A DNA stretch of 32,168 nucleotides from a bacterium. GTDB taxonomy: Bacteria > Armatimonadota > Chthonomonadetes > Chthonomonadales > Chthonomonadaceae. Below the pieces are notes generated by a model that was given only the letters and a program-made list of their open reading frames with translations, was not told the origin of the DNA and ran no database searches. Both the position numbers and the translations under genes were made by a program. The stretch's first letter is position 1, and each line of letters begins with the position of its first letter. Positions 1-7,243 of this stretch are shown piece by piece. Location of the stretch: NCBI GenBank assembly GCA_900299305.1, contig OMJJ01000308.1:1-32168 (forward strand). The letters are read 5' to 3'.

Positions 1-12
1 CTAGTGCATTTG

Positions 13-43
13 CCCTTTCTCCTGCGTGTAGCGGGGGAAAGGG
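13..43. repeat. REP-like C/G-rich hairpin
   Basis: The arms at 13-25 and 31-43 pair over 13 positions (CCCTTTCTCCTGC with GCGGGGGAAAGGG, two of them G-U) around the 5-nt loop GTGTA. Read on the minus strand, the hairpin is preceded by CCCCCTATCCCAA. That layout resembles the two hairpins inside the element at 16937-17215. It lies just 3' of the minus-strand FG-GAP gene, so it could also end that transcript, but no T-run follows it. A dispersed intergenic repeat is the more likely reading. Confidence 0.5.
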
Positions 44-90
44 TTGGGATAGGGGGCTGTAAGCAGTACAAGAGCCGCTAAGAGCAGACC

Positions 91-1275
91 CTACTCCTGT
101 AGAAAGACAAAAACGCCCTTTTTGTTGGATACCACCACGTCCATCTTCCCATCTCTGTTCACGTCCGCAGTAGTGACCTGTGTTCCTACCCCTGAATCGT
201 TGTCGATGAGATGTCTTACCCACTCCACTTTGCCGTTTACGCGCTTATACTCGTACCAGTAGAGGACGGCGGCGGAGTTTGGGTTGACATCTCCGTTTGG
301 TCCGTGCGCCCAAAAACGCTTGCCCGTTACAAAGTCCATCTGTCCATCCCCATTAATGTCTGCCATTGCCATCCCATGCGACTGTGAGAACGAATCGTCT
401 ATAGTGTGCTGAACAAATTCGGTTCCGGTGGCGGTACGCCTCTGTTCAAACCACCACACCCCTACATTGTGCGCGGAGCTACACACCACATCGGGCAAGC
501 CGTCTCCGTTTACATCCACCACATACATCTGGGCGCAAGCGGCACTAAAATTTGCCGGAACAAACTGCCAAGGGGACTGGTGCGGGTCTTTGGGGGCAAG
601 CCAGTAGCCTCCGTTGCAGAGTATGTCGTTGCGCCCATCGCCGTTGATGTCTCCTACCCCTAACCCGTGCGAAAACCTCTGTGTGCCGGGGGCTTTGGGT
701 AGGCTAACAACATGACGCTCCCACTCGTCTAGGGTTCCCTTTTTTGGCTCTATCCACGCCATCGTGTTGTCGTCTGCCATTACAAAAACGGAGTGCTTTT
801 TGTCCAACAGGGGGGTAAAGGTAGGGCTTTCGTTGCAGGGGTTATCAGCAATCGGATGCTCTTTCCAAAAGCCTTCCTTATTCTTGGGGTTTTCGCGCCA
901 AAAGGATTTTGTGCCGGGCAAGCCTATCACAATCTCATCTACCCAACCGTCATGGTTCACATCAGCGGTAAAGACAAAAAAAGCGTTGCTATAGCCGTGT
1001 GCGCCGTCGTACTTTCCCGGCTCTGCAATGAGGTGAGGCTTCCAGTTGGGGGCTTCGTACCATATCTCCCCTACCAGAATATCGGGCTTTCCGTCGTGGT
1101 TTACATCCGCTACGGCGCACCCCTCCGAACGAAATTCACGGTCTAGCACGATTTTACGGAAAGTAGGTTCGGGGTCTTGATGCTTTGCGGCGGCGGGACG
1201 CGGGTGCAGTGCCACACCCCCAATACCAAGCAGAGCAAGGGGGGCAGTAAGCCAAGCGAATAGGCGTAGTTTCAC
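91..1275 (-). CDS. secreted FG-GAP/VCBS repeat protein
   Basis: This is an exported repeat protein of 395 residues, predicted to fold as a beta-propeller with calcium-binding loops. The sequence shows an N-terminal signal peptide (KLRLFAWLTAPLALLGIGG, then AAA-K) and six DxNxDGxxD-type loops: DVNHDGKPD, DVNHDGWVD, DINGDGRND, DVNGDGLPD, DINGDGQMD and DVNRDGKMD. I chose the GTG at 1275 because AAAGGAG lies about 9 nt upstream and the signal peptide begins there. A longer frame reaches 1311 but adds a polar leader and overlaps the upstream gene. Only 1 nt separates it from the nucleotidyltransferase stop, so the two are probably cotranscribed. FG-GAP proteins of this type commonly occur outside the cytoplasm in Planctomycetes-like bacteria. 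The ligand or substrate is unknown. Confidence 0.82.
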   Translation of the reverse strand: MKLRLFAWLTAPLALLGIGGVALHPRPAAAKHQDPEPTFRKIVLDREFRSEGCAVADVNHDGKPDILVGEIWYEAPNWKPHLIAEPGKYDGAHGYSNAFFVFTADVNHDGWVDEIVIGLPGTKSFWRENPKNKEGFWKEHPIADNPCNESPTFTPLLDKKHSVFVMADDNTMAWIEPKKGTLDEWERHVVSLPKAPGTQRFSHGLGVGDINGDGRNDILCNGGYWLAPKDPHQSPWQFVPANFSAACAQMYVVDVNGDGLPDVVCSSAHNVGVWWFEQRRTATGTEFVQHTIDDSFSQSHGMAMADINGDGQMDFVTGKRFWAHGPNGDVNPNSAAVLYWYEYKRVNGKVEWVRHLIDNDSGVGTQVTTADVNRDGKMDVVVSNKKGVFVFLQE

Positions 1276-1276
1276 G

Positions 1277-2071
1277 TTAGTCCTCTCCTTTGAGCGGGGG
1301 TTCCAAGCCAACCGCCTCGAAGTCGGAAGGGCGGTCTAAATCGGTAGCAATCTCTGGATGTAGGCAGATAACCGCCCGTGCCTCCGTTCCCAATAGCCGT
1401 GATACCCGCGCCTCCAGTAGTGGCAAGGTGAGCAGCTTGGGGGAGATTAGTTGCGATAAGAGCAAGCGAAACACGGTTCCCATTCCTAACATAGACGCAA
1501 GGCGCAACGGGCTTTTTCGGGCGGCGTAGGCAGAGGCTATCCGTTCTCGTTGCGCTTTTAGGGAGGTGGGTTTTACGAGCATAAGGTTGCCGCCCGTAAA
1601 CTCGCCCTCCTTCAGTTTCAGGCTGGTGCGTTTTACGTTGGGATAACGGGCGTAGCAGTTCGCAACGGGCACGATAGGATAGAGTATCTCTGCCCCGCTT
1701 GCTTGCGCGGTTTTGAGCGCGGCTTCCACGAACTCTGTAATCGTTTCGGGAGAGAGGAAGGGCAAGTCTGCCGTTGCAATGAGCAAGTAGGGCGCGTTTA
1801 AGGCAGGTTCGAGGCACGCGAAGACGTTCTCTACAAATCCACCCGAATCGGCTATCTGCTGATAATCACTGCTTGGCGGGACATTACCCACCACCGCAAT
1901 CTGCCCGATACTCTCTGTCCCTTGTAACGCCTCTACCACCCTATCCAGTAGACGCTTGCCCTGCACCACCACCAGCGCACGGTTCTCTTGTCCCGTGAGT
2001 GCCTGCATTTCGGGCTTTGCTTTGCCCCCTGCAAGGATAGAGCAGGGGATTTTCTGCACGGTTCCGCTCAA
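1277..2071 (-). CDS. MobA-like NTP transferase domain protein
   Basis: A predicted cytoplasmic nucleotidyltransferase of 264 residues in the MobA-like (NTP_transf_3) GT-A fold. Visible motifs are the nucleotide-binding loop LAGGKAKPE (13-21), the metal-binding region ATADLPFL (99-106, Asp102), FTGGN (158-162) and the C-terminal LHPEIATDLDRPSDF (237-251). The family transfers nucleotidyl groups to molybdopterin, sugar phosphates or phospho-lactate-type acceptors, and the acceptor here cannot be read from sequence. The start is a TTG at 2071; an in-frame GTG four codons later is an alternative. No strong ribosome-binding site decides between them. It lies 3 nt after the ThuA-like gene and 1 nt before the FG-GAP gene, so it is the middle gene of an apparent operon. 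Confidence 0.82.
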   Translation of the reverse strand: MSGTVQKIPCSILAGGKAKPEMQALTGQENRALVVVQGKRLLDRVVEALQGTESIGQIAVVGNVPPSSDYQQIADSGGFVENVFACLEPALNAPYLLIATADLPFLSPETITEFVEAALKTAQASGAEILYPIVPVANCYARYPNVKRTSLKLKEGEFTGGNLMLVKPTSLKAQRERIASAYAARKSPLRLASMLGMGTVFRLLLSQLISPKLLTLPLLEARVSRLLGTEARAVICLHPEIATDLDRPSDFEAVGLEPPLKGED

Positions 2072-2074
2072 GGT

Positions 2075-2821
2075 TTAGCCTGACTTTCGAGCGCACCACA
2101 AAGCGGCGTTACAGAGAATACGGCGCACATTGGGGTCGAAGTAGGTAGGGTAGGTTTCGTGTCCGGGACGGAAGTAGAAGACGCGCCCCGCCCCCTCTCC
2201 CTCTCCGATACCCTTACCGGGTCCGGAGGTAAAGCCCTCTGTTTTGCCGCGCCCTACCGTCCAACACGCTCCACTAGGGAAGTACTCACCGCCAAGCGGG
2301 AAGTAGGACTGTAGCACAAGGCACTGCGGAGGGGGAACATCGAAAGGTGCACCGTACATCTCTTCACGGTCTAGGGTAAAGTCGGAGACCCCTGCCGCGA
2401 TGGGGTGACGGGGGGCGCAGACGGTTATCTCTTCGGTATCGGCGGGGGTGGTCTCTCGCCAACCGCCTTTAAGGTGTCCGGGGCACGCCAGCACCCACTG
2501 CAAGGTTTTGGAGTAGTGGGCAGAGTGGAGTGCGATATAGCCCATTCCCCGCTCGTGAACGTGGGTAAAGACGCGCCGCGCCGTCTCCTCCCAAACCTCG
2601 TGATGACGTGCATGACCCCACCAGAAAATCACATCCGTTTCGCTCAAAATCTCTTCCGAACAGCCCTGCTCCGGCATATCAATATTGGCAACCCGCGCCT
2701 GAATACGGGGGTCGAGAGCCTCTAGCCCCTCTGCTATCGCGCCGTTGATACCGGTGGGGTATATCTCTTTAGGGGCATGAGAGGGGTTCTCGTCCCAAAC
2801 AAGCACACGTATCTTATCCAT
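2075..2821 (-). CDS. ThuA-like (trehalose utilization) domain protein
   Basis: A 248-residue ThuA-domain protein with a class I glutamine-amidotransferase-like fold. The start MDKIRVLVWDENPSH matches the first beta strand of ThuA proteins. FWWGHARHHEV (66-76), GYIALHSAHYSKTL (94-107) and the C-terminal FRPGHETYPTYFDPNVRRI are the conserved blocks. ThuA proteins are linked to sugar metabolism (trehalose uptake and oxidation in rhizobia) but their chemistry is poorly defined. The ATG at 2821 has AAGGA about 11 nt upstream. It is the first gene of the minus-strand set ThuA, MobA-like, FG-GAP. Its upstream region (2822-2903) is shared with the divergent DUF1501 gene. No signal peptide is visible, so it is probably cytoplasmic. 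Confidence 0.85.
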   Translation of the reverse strand: MDKIRVLVWDENPSHAPKEIYPTGINGAIAEGLEALDPRIQARVANIDMPEQGCSEEILSETDVIFWWGHARHHEVWEETARRVFTHVHERGMGYIALHSAHYSKTLQWVLACPGHLKGGWRETTPADTEEITVCAPRHPIAAGVSDFTLDREEMYGAPFDVPPPQCLVLQSYFPLGGEYFPSGACWTVGRGKTEGFTSGPGKGIGEGEGAGRVFYFRPGHETYPTYFDPNVRRILCNAALWCARKSG

Positions 2822-2884
2822 AGTAAAACCGTTCCTTTATTTGTGGTACTAAGGTAACTATTCACCAAACAGAGCCGAATCTCC

Positions 2885-2915
2885 TTGTAAAAAACGTAGG
2901 AACATGAGTTATAAT
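2885..2915 (+). promoter_or_regulatory. putative sigma-70 promoter of DUF1501 gene
   Basis: A perfect -10 hexamer TATAAT lies at 2910-2915. A weak -35-like TTGTAA lies at 2885-2890 with a 19-nt spacer. The DUF1501 ATG at 2955 is 39 nt downstream and is preceded by GGAGGAG (2939-2945). Confidence 0.5.
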
Positions 2916-2954
2916 AGAGTTGTTGTAACAAAGATTTTGGAGGAGTATTTCGCT

Positions 2955-4349
2955 ATGCCGCCCAAAGACCCCGCTACGCCCATTTCGCGCCGCCGCCTTC
3001 TGAACGAAGCCAGTATCGGCTTCGGTTCGCTTGCCCTCAACTACCTCTTAGCGCAAGAGGCACACGCGCAAAACGCCCAAAACTTCCGTAAGCGTAAAGA
3101 GTTACCCAGCGCACTCTCTCCAAAGCCAACCATGTTCCCCGCGAAAGCGAACGCGGTCATCTTCCTCTTTATGCACGGCGGTCCCAGCCATGTAGACACC
3201 TTCGACTACAAGCCCATGCTCGCCACCTACAACGGCAAAACCACCGGCAACGGTAGAGCGGTACTCGCAAGCCCCTACCAGTTTTTGAGGCGCGGCGGCT
3301 CTGGTCTACCCATTGCCGAGATATTCCCCGAACTGGCTACCTGCTCCGACGATATGTGCCTTATCCACTCCATCTATAGCACTACCGGCAACCACACCCC
3401 TGCCTGCCTAGAGATGAATACCGGAAAGATACTGCCGGGCTTCGCCTCTATGGGCAGTTGGGTGACTTATGGCTTGGGAACCCAAAACCAGAACCTCCCC
3501 GCCTATGTGGTGCTACACGACGGAATGCCCTCCGGCGGCTCCTTAAACTGGAATAACGGCTACCTTCCTGCGGTCTATCAGGGGAATGAGTTTCACTCGC
3601 AAGGCTCTCCCATTCGTAACCTGCAACCTGCTTGGAAGCCCAAAGTTACTCAGCAGAGGGCAATTCTGGATATGTTGGCGGATGTGAATATGGATCATCT
3701 GGATTCGCATACCGGAGACAGCGACCTCGAAGCCCGTATCGCGGCGTATGAACTCGCGTTTCGGATGCAGATGCAAGCCCCCAAAGTGGTGAATGTAGAT
3801 TTGGAGTCGAAAGAGATAAAGAACTTCTACGGACTAGACCGCCCCGAAACCCAAAACTTTGGACGCAAGTGCCTTTTGGCGCGGCGTTTGGTGCAGAATG
3901 GGGTGCGCTTTGTCGAGATTTTTCATGGCGGTTGGGACGCACATAACAACTTGGGGCAAGAACACCGCCGCCGCGGGGTAGAGATAGACAAGCCCATCGC
4001 GGCACTCCTAAAAGACCTCAAACAGTCGGGGTTGCTAGATACCACGCTTGTGGTGTGGGCAGGAGAGTTTGGGCGTACCCCCGCCGCTCAGGGCAATGGG
4101 CGCGACCACCATGCGGCGGCACATACCGTCTGGATGGCAGGGGGAGGCGTGAAGGGCGGTATCAAAGTGGGACAGACGGACGAACTCGGAGAGCAGATAG
4201 CCTCTGCCAAACACCCCATCCGCGACATTCACGCTACTATCCTACAGGCGTTGGGTATCGACAATCACCTGCTTACCTTCCTACATAATGGTCGCTTGCA
4301 ACGTCTAACAGATACAGGCGGCTCGGTTATTCCGGGTGTACTCGCCTAG
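2955..4349 (+). CDS. Tat-exported DUF1501 family protein
   Basis: A 464-residue DUF1501 protein, a family with an alkaline-phosphatase/sulfatase-like fold that is abundant in Planctomycetes, Armatimonadetes and Verrucomicrobia. The Tat signal is SRRRLL (11-16), followed by a hydrophobic stretch and a likely AHA cleavage site near residue 38. Conserved blocks are FMHGGPSHVDTFD (72-84), FHGGWDAHNN (323-332), GEFGRTP (370-376) and GRDHH (382-386). The ATG at 2955 was chosen because GGAGGAG lies 9 nt upstream; a longer frame from 2904 would bury the Tat motif. In Planctomycetes this family is usually paired with DUF1549/DUF1553 cytochrome-like partners. None is present here, and the next genes encode a LolA-like and a CBM9-like protein. 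The substrate is unknown. Confidence 0.9.
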   Translation: MPPKDPATPISRRRLLNEASIGFGSLALNYLLAQEAHAQNAQNFRKRKELPSALSPKPTMFPAKANAVIFLFMHGGPSHVDTFDYKPMLATYNGKTTGNGRAVLASPYQFLRRGGSGLPIAEIFPELATCSDDMCLIHSIYSTTGNHTPACLEMNTGKILPGFASMGSWVTYGLGTQNQNLPAYVVLHDGMPSGGSLNWNNGYLPAVYQGNEFHSQGSPIRNLQPAWKPKVTQQRAILDMLADVNMDHLDSHTGDSDLEARIAAYELAFRMQMQAPKVVNVDLESKEIKNFYGLDRPETQNFGRKCLLARRLVQNGVRFVEIFHGGWDAHNNLGQEHRRRGVEIDKPIAALLKDLKQSGLLDTTLVVWAGEFGRTPAAQGNGRDHHAAAHTVWMAGGGVKGGIKVGQTDELGEQIASAKHPIRDIHATILQALGIDNHLLTFLHNGRLQRLTDTGGSVIPGVLA

Positions 4350-4375
4350 TTCTGAAAGTAGGAGATAGTACCACC

Positions 4376-5446
4376 ATGCGGCTCAGGAATCCACTTCTGA
4401 TAACAGTTCTCTTTTTAGGGGGGATAACCGCGCCTCTACACGCCCAGATAACCCTCACACAGCGGGTTATCAAAATAGAGCCTAAAGCGCGGCAAGTTTT
4501 GGATAGAGTAACCGATGCCTACCGCAAAGTCTCTAATCTCCTACTCAAAACCGAGTTCTATTCTGAAATGATACCCCTCGACAGCAACGGCAATGTGGTC
4601 AAGATAGAGCTGCCCATCGAGAAATCAGAGACTGCCCCTCCCGACAAAACCGCTCCCGATAAGAACTCCGCTCGCCAAAAAGTGCCGCGCTCCCTCCAAC
4701 TCGCCTTCTCGCGCCCCAACCGCATACGCCTAGAGATGACCGACGCGACGAATGAGATGCAGCCCTACCTGTATCAGTGGGTATCGGACGGAAAGTATTT
4801 CTATAGCACCATTCCCGAAAAGAACTACTTCACCAAAGAGAAAGCCCCGCGTAGTTTCACCGACTTCTTCTATCTGCGCCACATGAACTTTACTTCGTGG
4901 GACATTCTGCTTTTGGTGGGAGTAGATGTGTTCGCCGAGTTCCTAAATATGATGGATAGCGTTACGATAGAAGGCACGGAGTCTATTAGGGGAGTACAGA
5001 CCGACATTGTAAAGATGGAGTGGGCATCTCCCTATCAAGAGATTGTCTACCGCTTCTATGTGGGCAGAGAGGATAGCCTGTTACGGCGCGTTACGCAAGA
5101 GACCCGCGACACCACTGCCGGCAACGAACCCGGTAAGGTGGGCGGCGGCGACCCCTTCGACCAACTTAGCGACGTGGTACAGCCCAGTAATCCGGTATCT
5201 ATTCCCTTAGACGAGCGGGAGGTTCCCCTCCTACCGCCCCCCACAGAGGTCAAGGTTCCCAAGTCGTTCAAAACCCGCATGACCTACGAGTATTCCGTCG
5301 ATGTACGCTCTGAAATCGCCGCTGGTACGTTCGAGTTTACGCCCCCAGTGGGCGCACTGCTTAGTGCCGAAATACCTCACAAACGCCTAAAAGTTAAAGA
5401 CTACCGCGCTATGGCGAAAGCGATTCTCGCACGGCGTAAAAACTAA
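4376..5446 (+). CDS. exported LolA/DUF2092-like protein
   Basis: A 356-residue exported protein. The signal peptide is MRLRNPLLITVLFLGG through LHAQ (about residue 24). The segment PKARQVLDRVTDAYRKVSNL followed by KTEF resembles the opening of LolA-like and DUF2092 proteins, which fold as an open beta-barrel and are often periplasmic lipid or lipoprotein binders. The long polar insert around SETAPPDKTAPDKNSARQ (about 85-102) and the PPPTEVKVPKSFKTRMTYEY region are lineage-specific. The ATG at 4376 has AGGAGA about 10 nt upstream. It follows the DUF1501 stop by 26 nt, so cotranscription is likely. The family resemblance is moderate and a generic periplasmic role is the safest statement. Confidence 0.7.
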   Translation: MRLRNPLLITVLFLGGITAPLHAQITLTQRVIKIEPKARQVLDRVTDAYRKVSNLLLKTEFYSEMIPLDSNGNVVKIELPIEKSETAPPDKTAPDKNSARQKVPRSLQLAFSRPNRIRLEMTDATNEMQPYLYQWVSDGKYFYSTIPEKNYFTKEKAPRSFTDFFYLRHMNFTSWDILLLVGVDVFAEFLNMMDSVTIEGTESIRGVQTDIVKMEWASPYQEIVYRFYVGREDSLLRRVTQETRDTTAGNEPGKVGGGDPFDQLSDVVQPSNPVSIPLDEREVPLLPPPTEVKVPKSFKTRMTYEYSVDVRSEIAAGTFEFTPPVGALLSAEIPHKRLKVKDYRAMAKAILARRKN

Positions 5447-5472
5447 ATCCCAACGCTATCGGAGAGATACGA

Positions 5473-6480
5473 ATGTCCTCTTTTCCTCACCCCAAAGGGT
5501 ACGTCTGTTATCGTGCCGCTACCCCCCTTACGATAGACGGCAACCTGAACAAACCTGAATGGCAAAACGCCCCCTGGACTTCCTACTTTGTAGACATTGA
5601 AGGAAGCGCAAAGCCGCGCCCCCGCTTCCGTACCCGCGCCAAAATGCTTTGGGACGATAACTACCTCTATATTGGGGCGTACCTAGAGGAGCCGCACGTG
5701 TGGGCAACCCTCACCGAACACGACTCGGTTATCTTTCAGGACAACGATTTCGAGATATTTATCGACCCCGACGGCGATTTGCACCAGTACTACGAAATCG
5801 AAATCAACGCCCTAAACACGGAGTGGGATTTGCGCCTTGTGAAGCCCTACCGTGATGGAGGTCCCGCCCTTAATGAGTGGGAGATACCGGGCTATAAGAG
5901 TGCCATTCGTATCGACGGAACCCTCAACAACAGTACCGATACCGATAAGGGCTGGAGCGTGGAGATGGCTCTGCCTTGGGAACCACTGCGTGAGTTCGCA
6001 AACCGCCCCGCACCCCCGCAAGAGGGAGACCAGTGGCGTATCAACTTTAGCCGTGTGGAGTGGGAGATTCGTATTGAGGACGGCAAGTATGTCAAAGTTC
6101 CCAATCGTCCCGAAGATAACTGGGTCTGGTCTCCGCAAGGCGTAATAGATATGCACCGCCCGGAACATTGGGGGTATGTACAGTTCACGCACCAACCTAG
6201 CGGAACTGTGCGCTTTCACCCCGACCTCGCGCACTCGCTTCGCGCTTGGCTGATAGGGGTCTACTATGCCCAACGCACCTACTTCGAGACCCATAAAAAG
6301 TATGCCGCTAGTTGGGAGGCGTTGGGAGTTTCTACGCATGGGGTAAAGGGGCTAAGTGCGCCCCCCTTGCTCACCCTTACCGCAGAGGGCTACCTTGTTA
6401 CCGCCGTTCGTTGGGCAAGGGGGCGCAAAACGGAGGTGTGGCACATCCAACAAGATTCGCGGCTCTGGCAAGAGCGATAA
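5473..6480 (+). CDS. CBM9-like (carbohydrate-binding family 9-like) protein
   Basis: A 335-residue protein whose N-terminal two thirds match the CBM9-like fold. It opens with PLTIDGNLNKPEWQNAPW (17-34), then MLWDDNYLYIGAYLEEPHVW, the metal-loop-like DNDFEIFIDPDGD, and NFSRVEWE. Family members bind carbohydrate or sit next to glycoside hydrolases and dehydrogenases. The last about 90 residues (LRAWLIGVYYAQRTYFETHK onward) are a separate helical or unknown segment. No signal peptide is visible at the ATG at 5473, and GGAGA lies about 7 nt upstream. It follows the LolA-like gene by 26 nt, the same spacing as the previous pair, and is the last gene of that set. Confidence 0.8.
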   Translation: MSSFPHPKGYVCYRAATPLTIDGNLNKPEWQNAPWTSYFVDIEGSAKPRPRFRTRAKMLWDDNYLYIGAYLEEPHVWATLTEHDSVIFQDNDFEIFIDPDGDLHQYYEIEINALNTEWDLRLVKPYRDGGPALNEWEIPGYKSAIRIDGTLNNSTDTDKGWSVEMALPWEPLREFANRPAPPQEGDQWRINFSRVEWEIRIEDGKYVKVPNRPEDNWVWSPQGVIDMHRPEHWGYVQFTHQPSGTVRFHPDLAHSLRAWLIGVYYAQRTYFETHKKYAASWEALGVSTHGVKGLSAPPLLTLTAEGYLVTAVRWARGRKTEVWHIQQDSRLWQER

Positions 6481-6534
6481 CCCTCTAAAATGGTGCTGAA
6501 ACTCACCGTTTGCGATTCTTTTTTCAAGAACACA

Positions 6535-6563
6535 TTGCGCGGGAACTCGTTTTCGTATATAAT
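6535..6563 (+). promoter_or_regulatory. sigma-70 promoter of rpmE
   Basis: The -35 is TTGCGC at 6535-6540, the spacer is 17 nt, and the -10 is TATAAT at 6558-6563. The L31 start codon lies at 6621, giving a leader of roughly 50 nt. Confidence 0.7.
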
Positions 6564-6620
6564 AGTGGAGTTGTTTTTGAGATAGCCCTCTTTGGGCTGA
6601 CACAAAGAAAGGTGAGACAG

Positions 6621-6833
6621 ATGAAAGAGGGAATTCATCCCAAATACCATAACGTAACGGTGGTTTGTCAATGCGGCAATACCTTCGAGACACGCTCTAC
6701 CCGCGAAACGGTTCGCGTGGAAATCTGCTCGAACTGCCACCCGTTCTATACCGGAAAGCAAAAAATTGTAGACACTGAGGGGCGCGTCGAGAAGTTCCTC
6801 CAAAAATACAAGATGGCACAACCCAAGAACTAA
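6621..6833 (+). CDS. rpmE: 50S ribosomal protein L31, zinc-binding type
   Basis: Ribosomal protein L31 of 70 residues, a component of the large subunit central protuberance and intersubunit bridge. The opening [20 protein letters not shown] is characteristic. Cys16, Cys18, Cys36 and Cys39 form the zinc ribbon of the C+ form, as opposed to the zinc-independent paralogue made under zinc starvation. The ATG at 6621 is preceded by AAAGGTGA. A longer frame from 6510 runs through the promoter and is not real. The gene is monocistronic: it has its own promoter at 6535-6563 and a probable terminator at 6869-6925. Confidence 0.95.
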   Translation: MKEGIHPKYHNVTVVCQCGNTFETRSTRETVRVEICSNCHPFYTGKQKIVDTEGRVEKFLQKYKMAQPKN

Positions 6834-6868
6834 GCACCTACCGCTTAATACATTCTAAGCACCCTAAT

Positions 6869-6925
6869 CCACCCCGTATCGGTTTTCTTACCTTGTGAAG
6901 AGAGTCGTTGGGGTGGTTTTGTTTT
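6869..6925 (+). terminator. putative terminator after rpmE
   Basis: A 7-bp stem, CCACCCC (6869-6875) with GGGGTGG (6910-6916), encloses a 34-nt loop and is followed by TTTTGTTTT. The long loop makes it less certain than the other terminators here. Confidence 0.45.
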
Positions 6926-7243
6926 AAGACCGATTATACTTCGGGGCATTTCTCTATCAAATCCCACAAAACAGAAACCTCAAAAAACACCTCTCTAAAA
7001 TTTTCAAGAATCTTTTTCCCTCTTCACAAAATCGCGAAGGAGAATCCAAAACACTGTCGTATCTCTTGGGTAGAAAGGCTATCTATCGTATACCAGAACC
7101 TACCACCAAAGAAGCAAAAACGTTCGGCACTACCGATAGTTGCCCCCTCCAACAACGAAAACGGCTCGTTGTTCGCACTGGCACACGCAAAGATATCCCA
7201 ACCTAATCTCGTGCCTCTGCTCTCTTTGGAAAGGAACTTGACC
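6926..7243. other. non-coding leader region before RCC1 gene
   Basis: About 320 nt carry no supported gene. The RCC1 frame stays open through this region to 6908, but the translation is polar and low in complexity and has no start with a ribosome-binding site, so I treat it as an untranslated leader. A TATACT at 6935-6940 is the only -10-like match, without a convincing -35. AAGGA at 7231-7235 marks the true start. Confidence 0.4.

Noticed and set aside
6908-7243. N-terminal extension of the RCC1 protein by 112 residues
   Set aside because: It would put the signal peptide in the middle of the protein, lacks a ribosome-binding site, and a good one (AAGGA) precedes the ATG at 7244.
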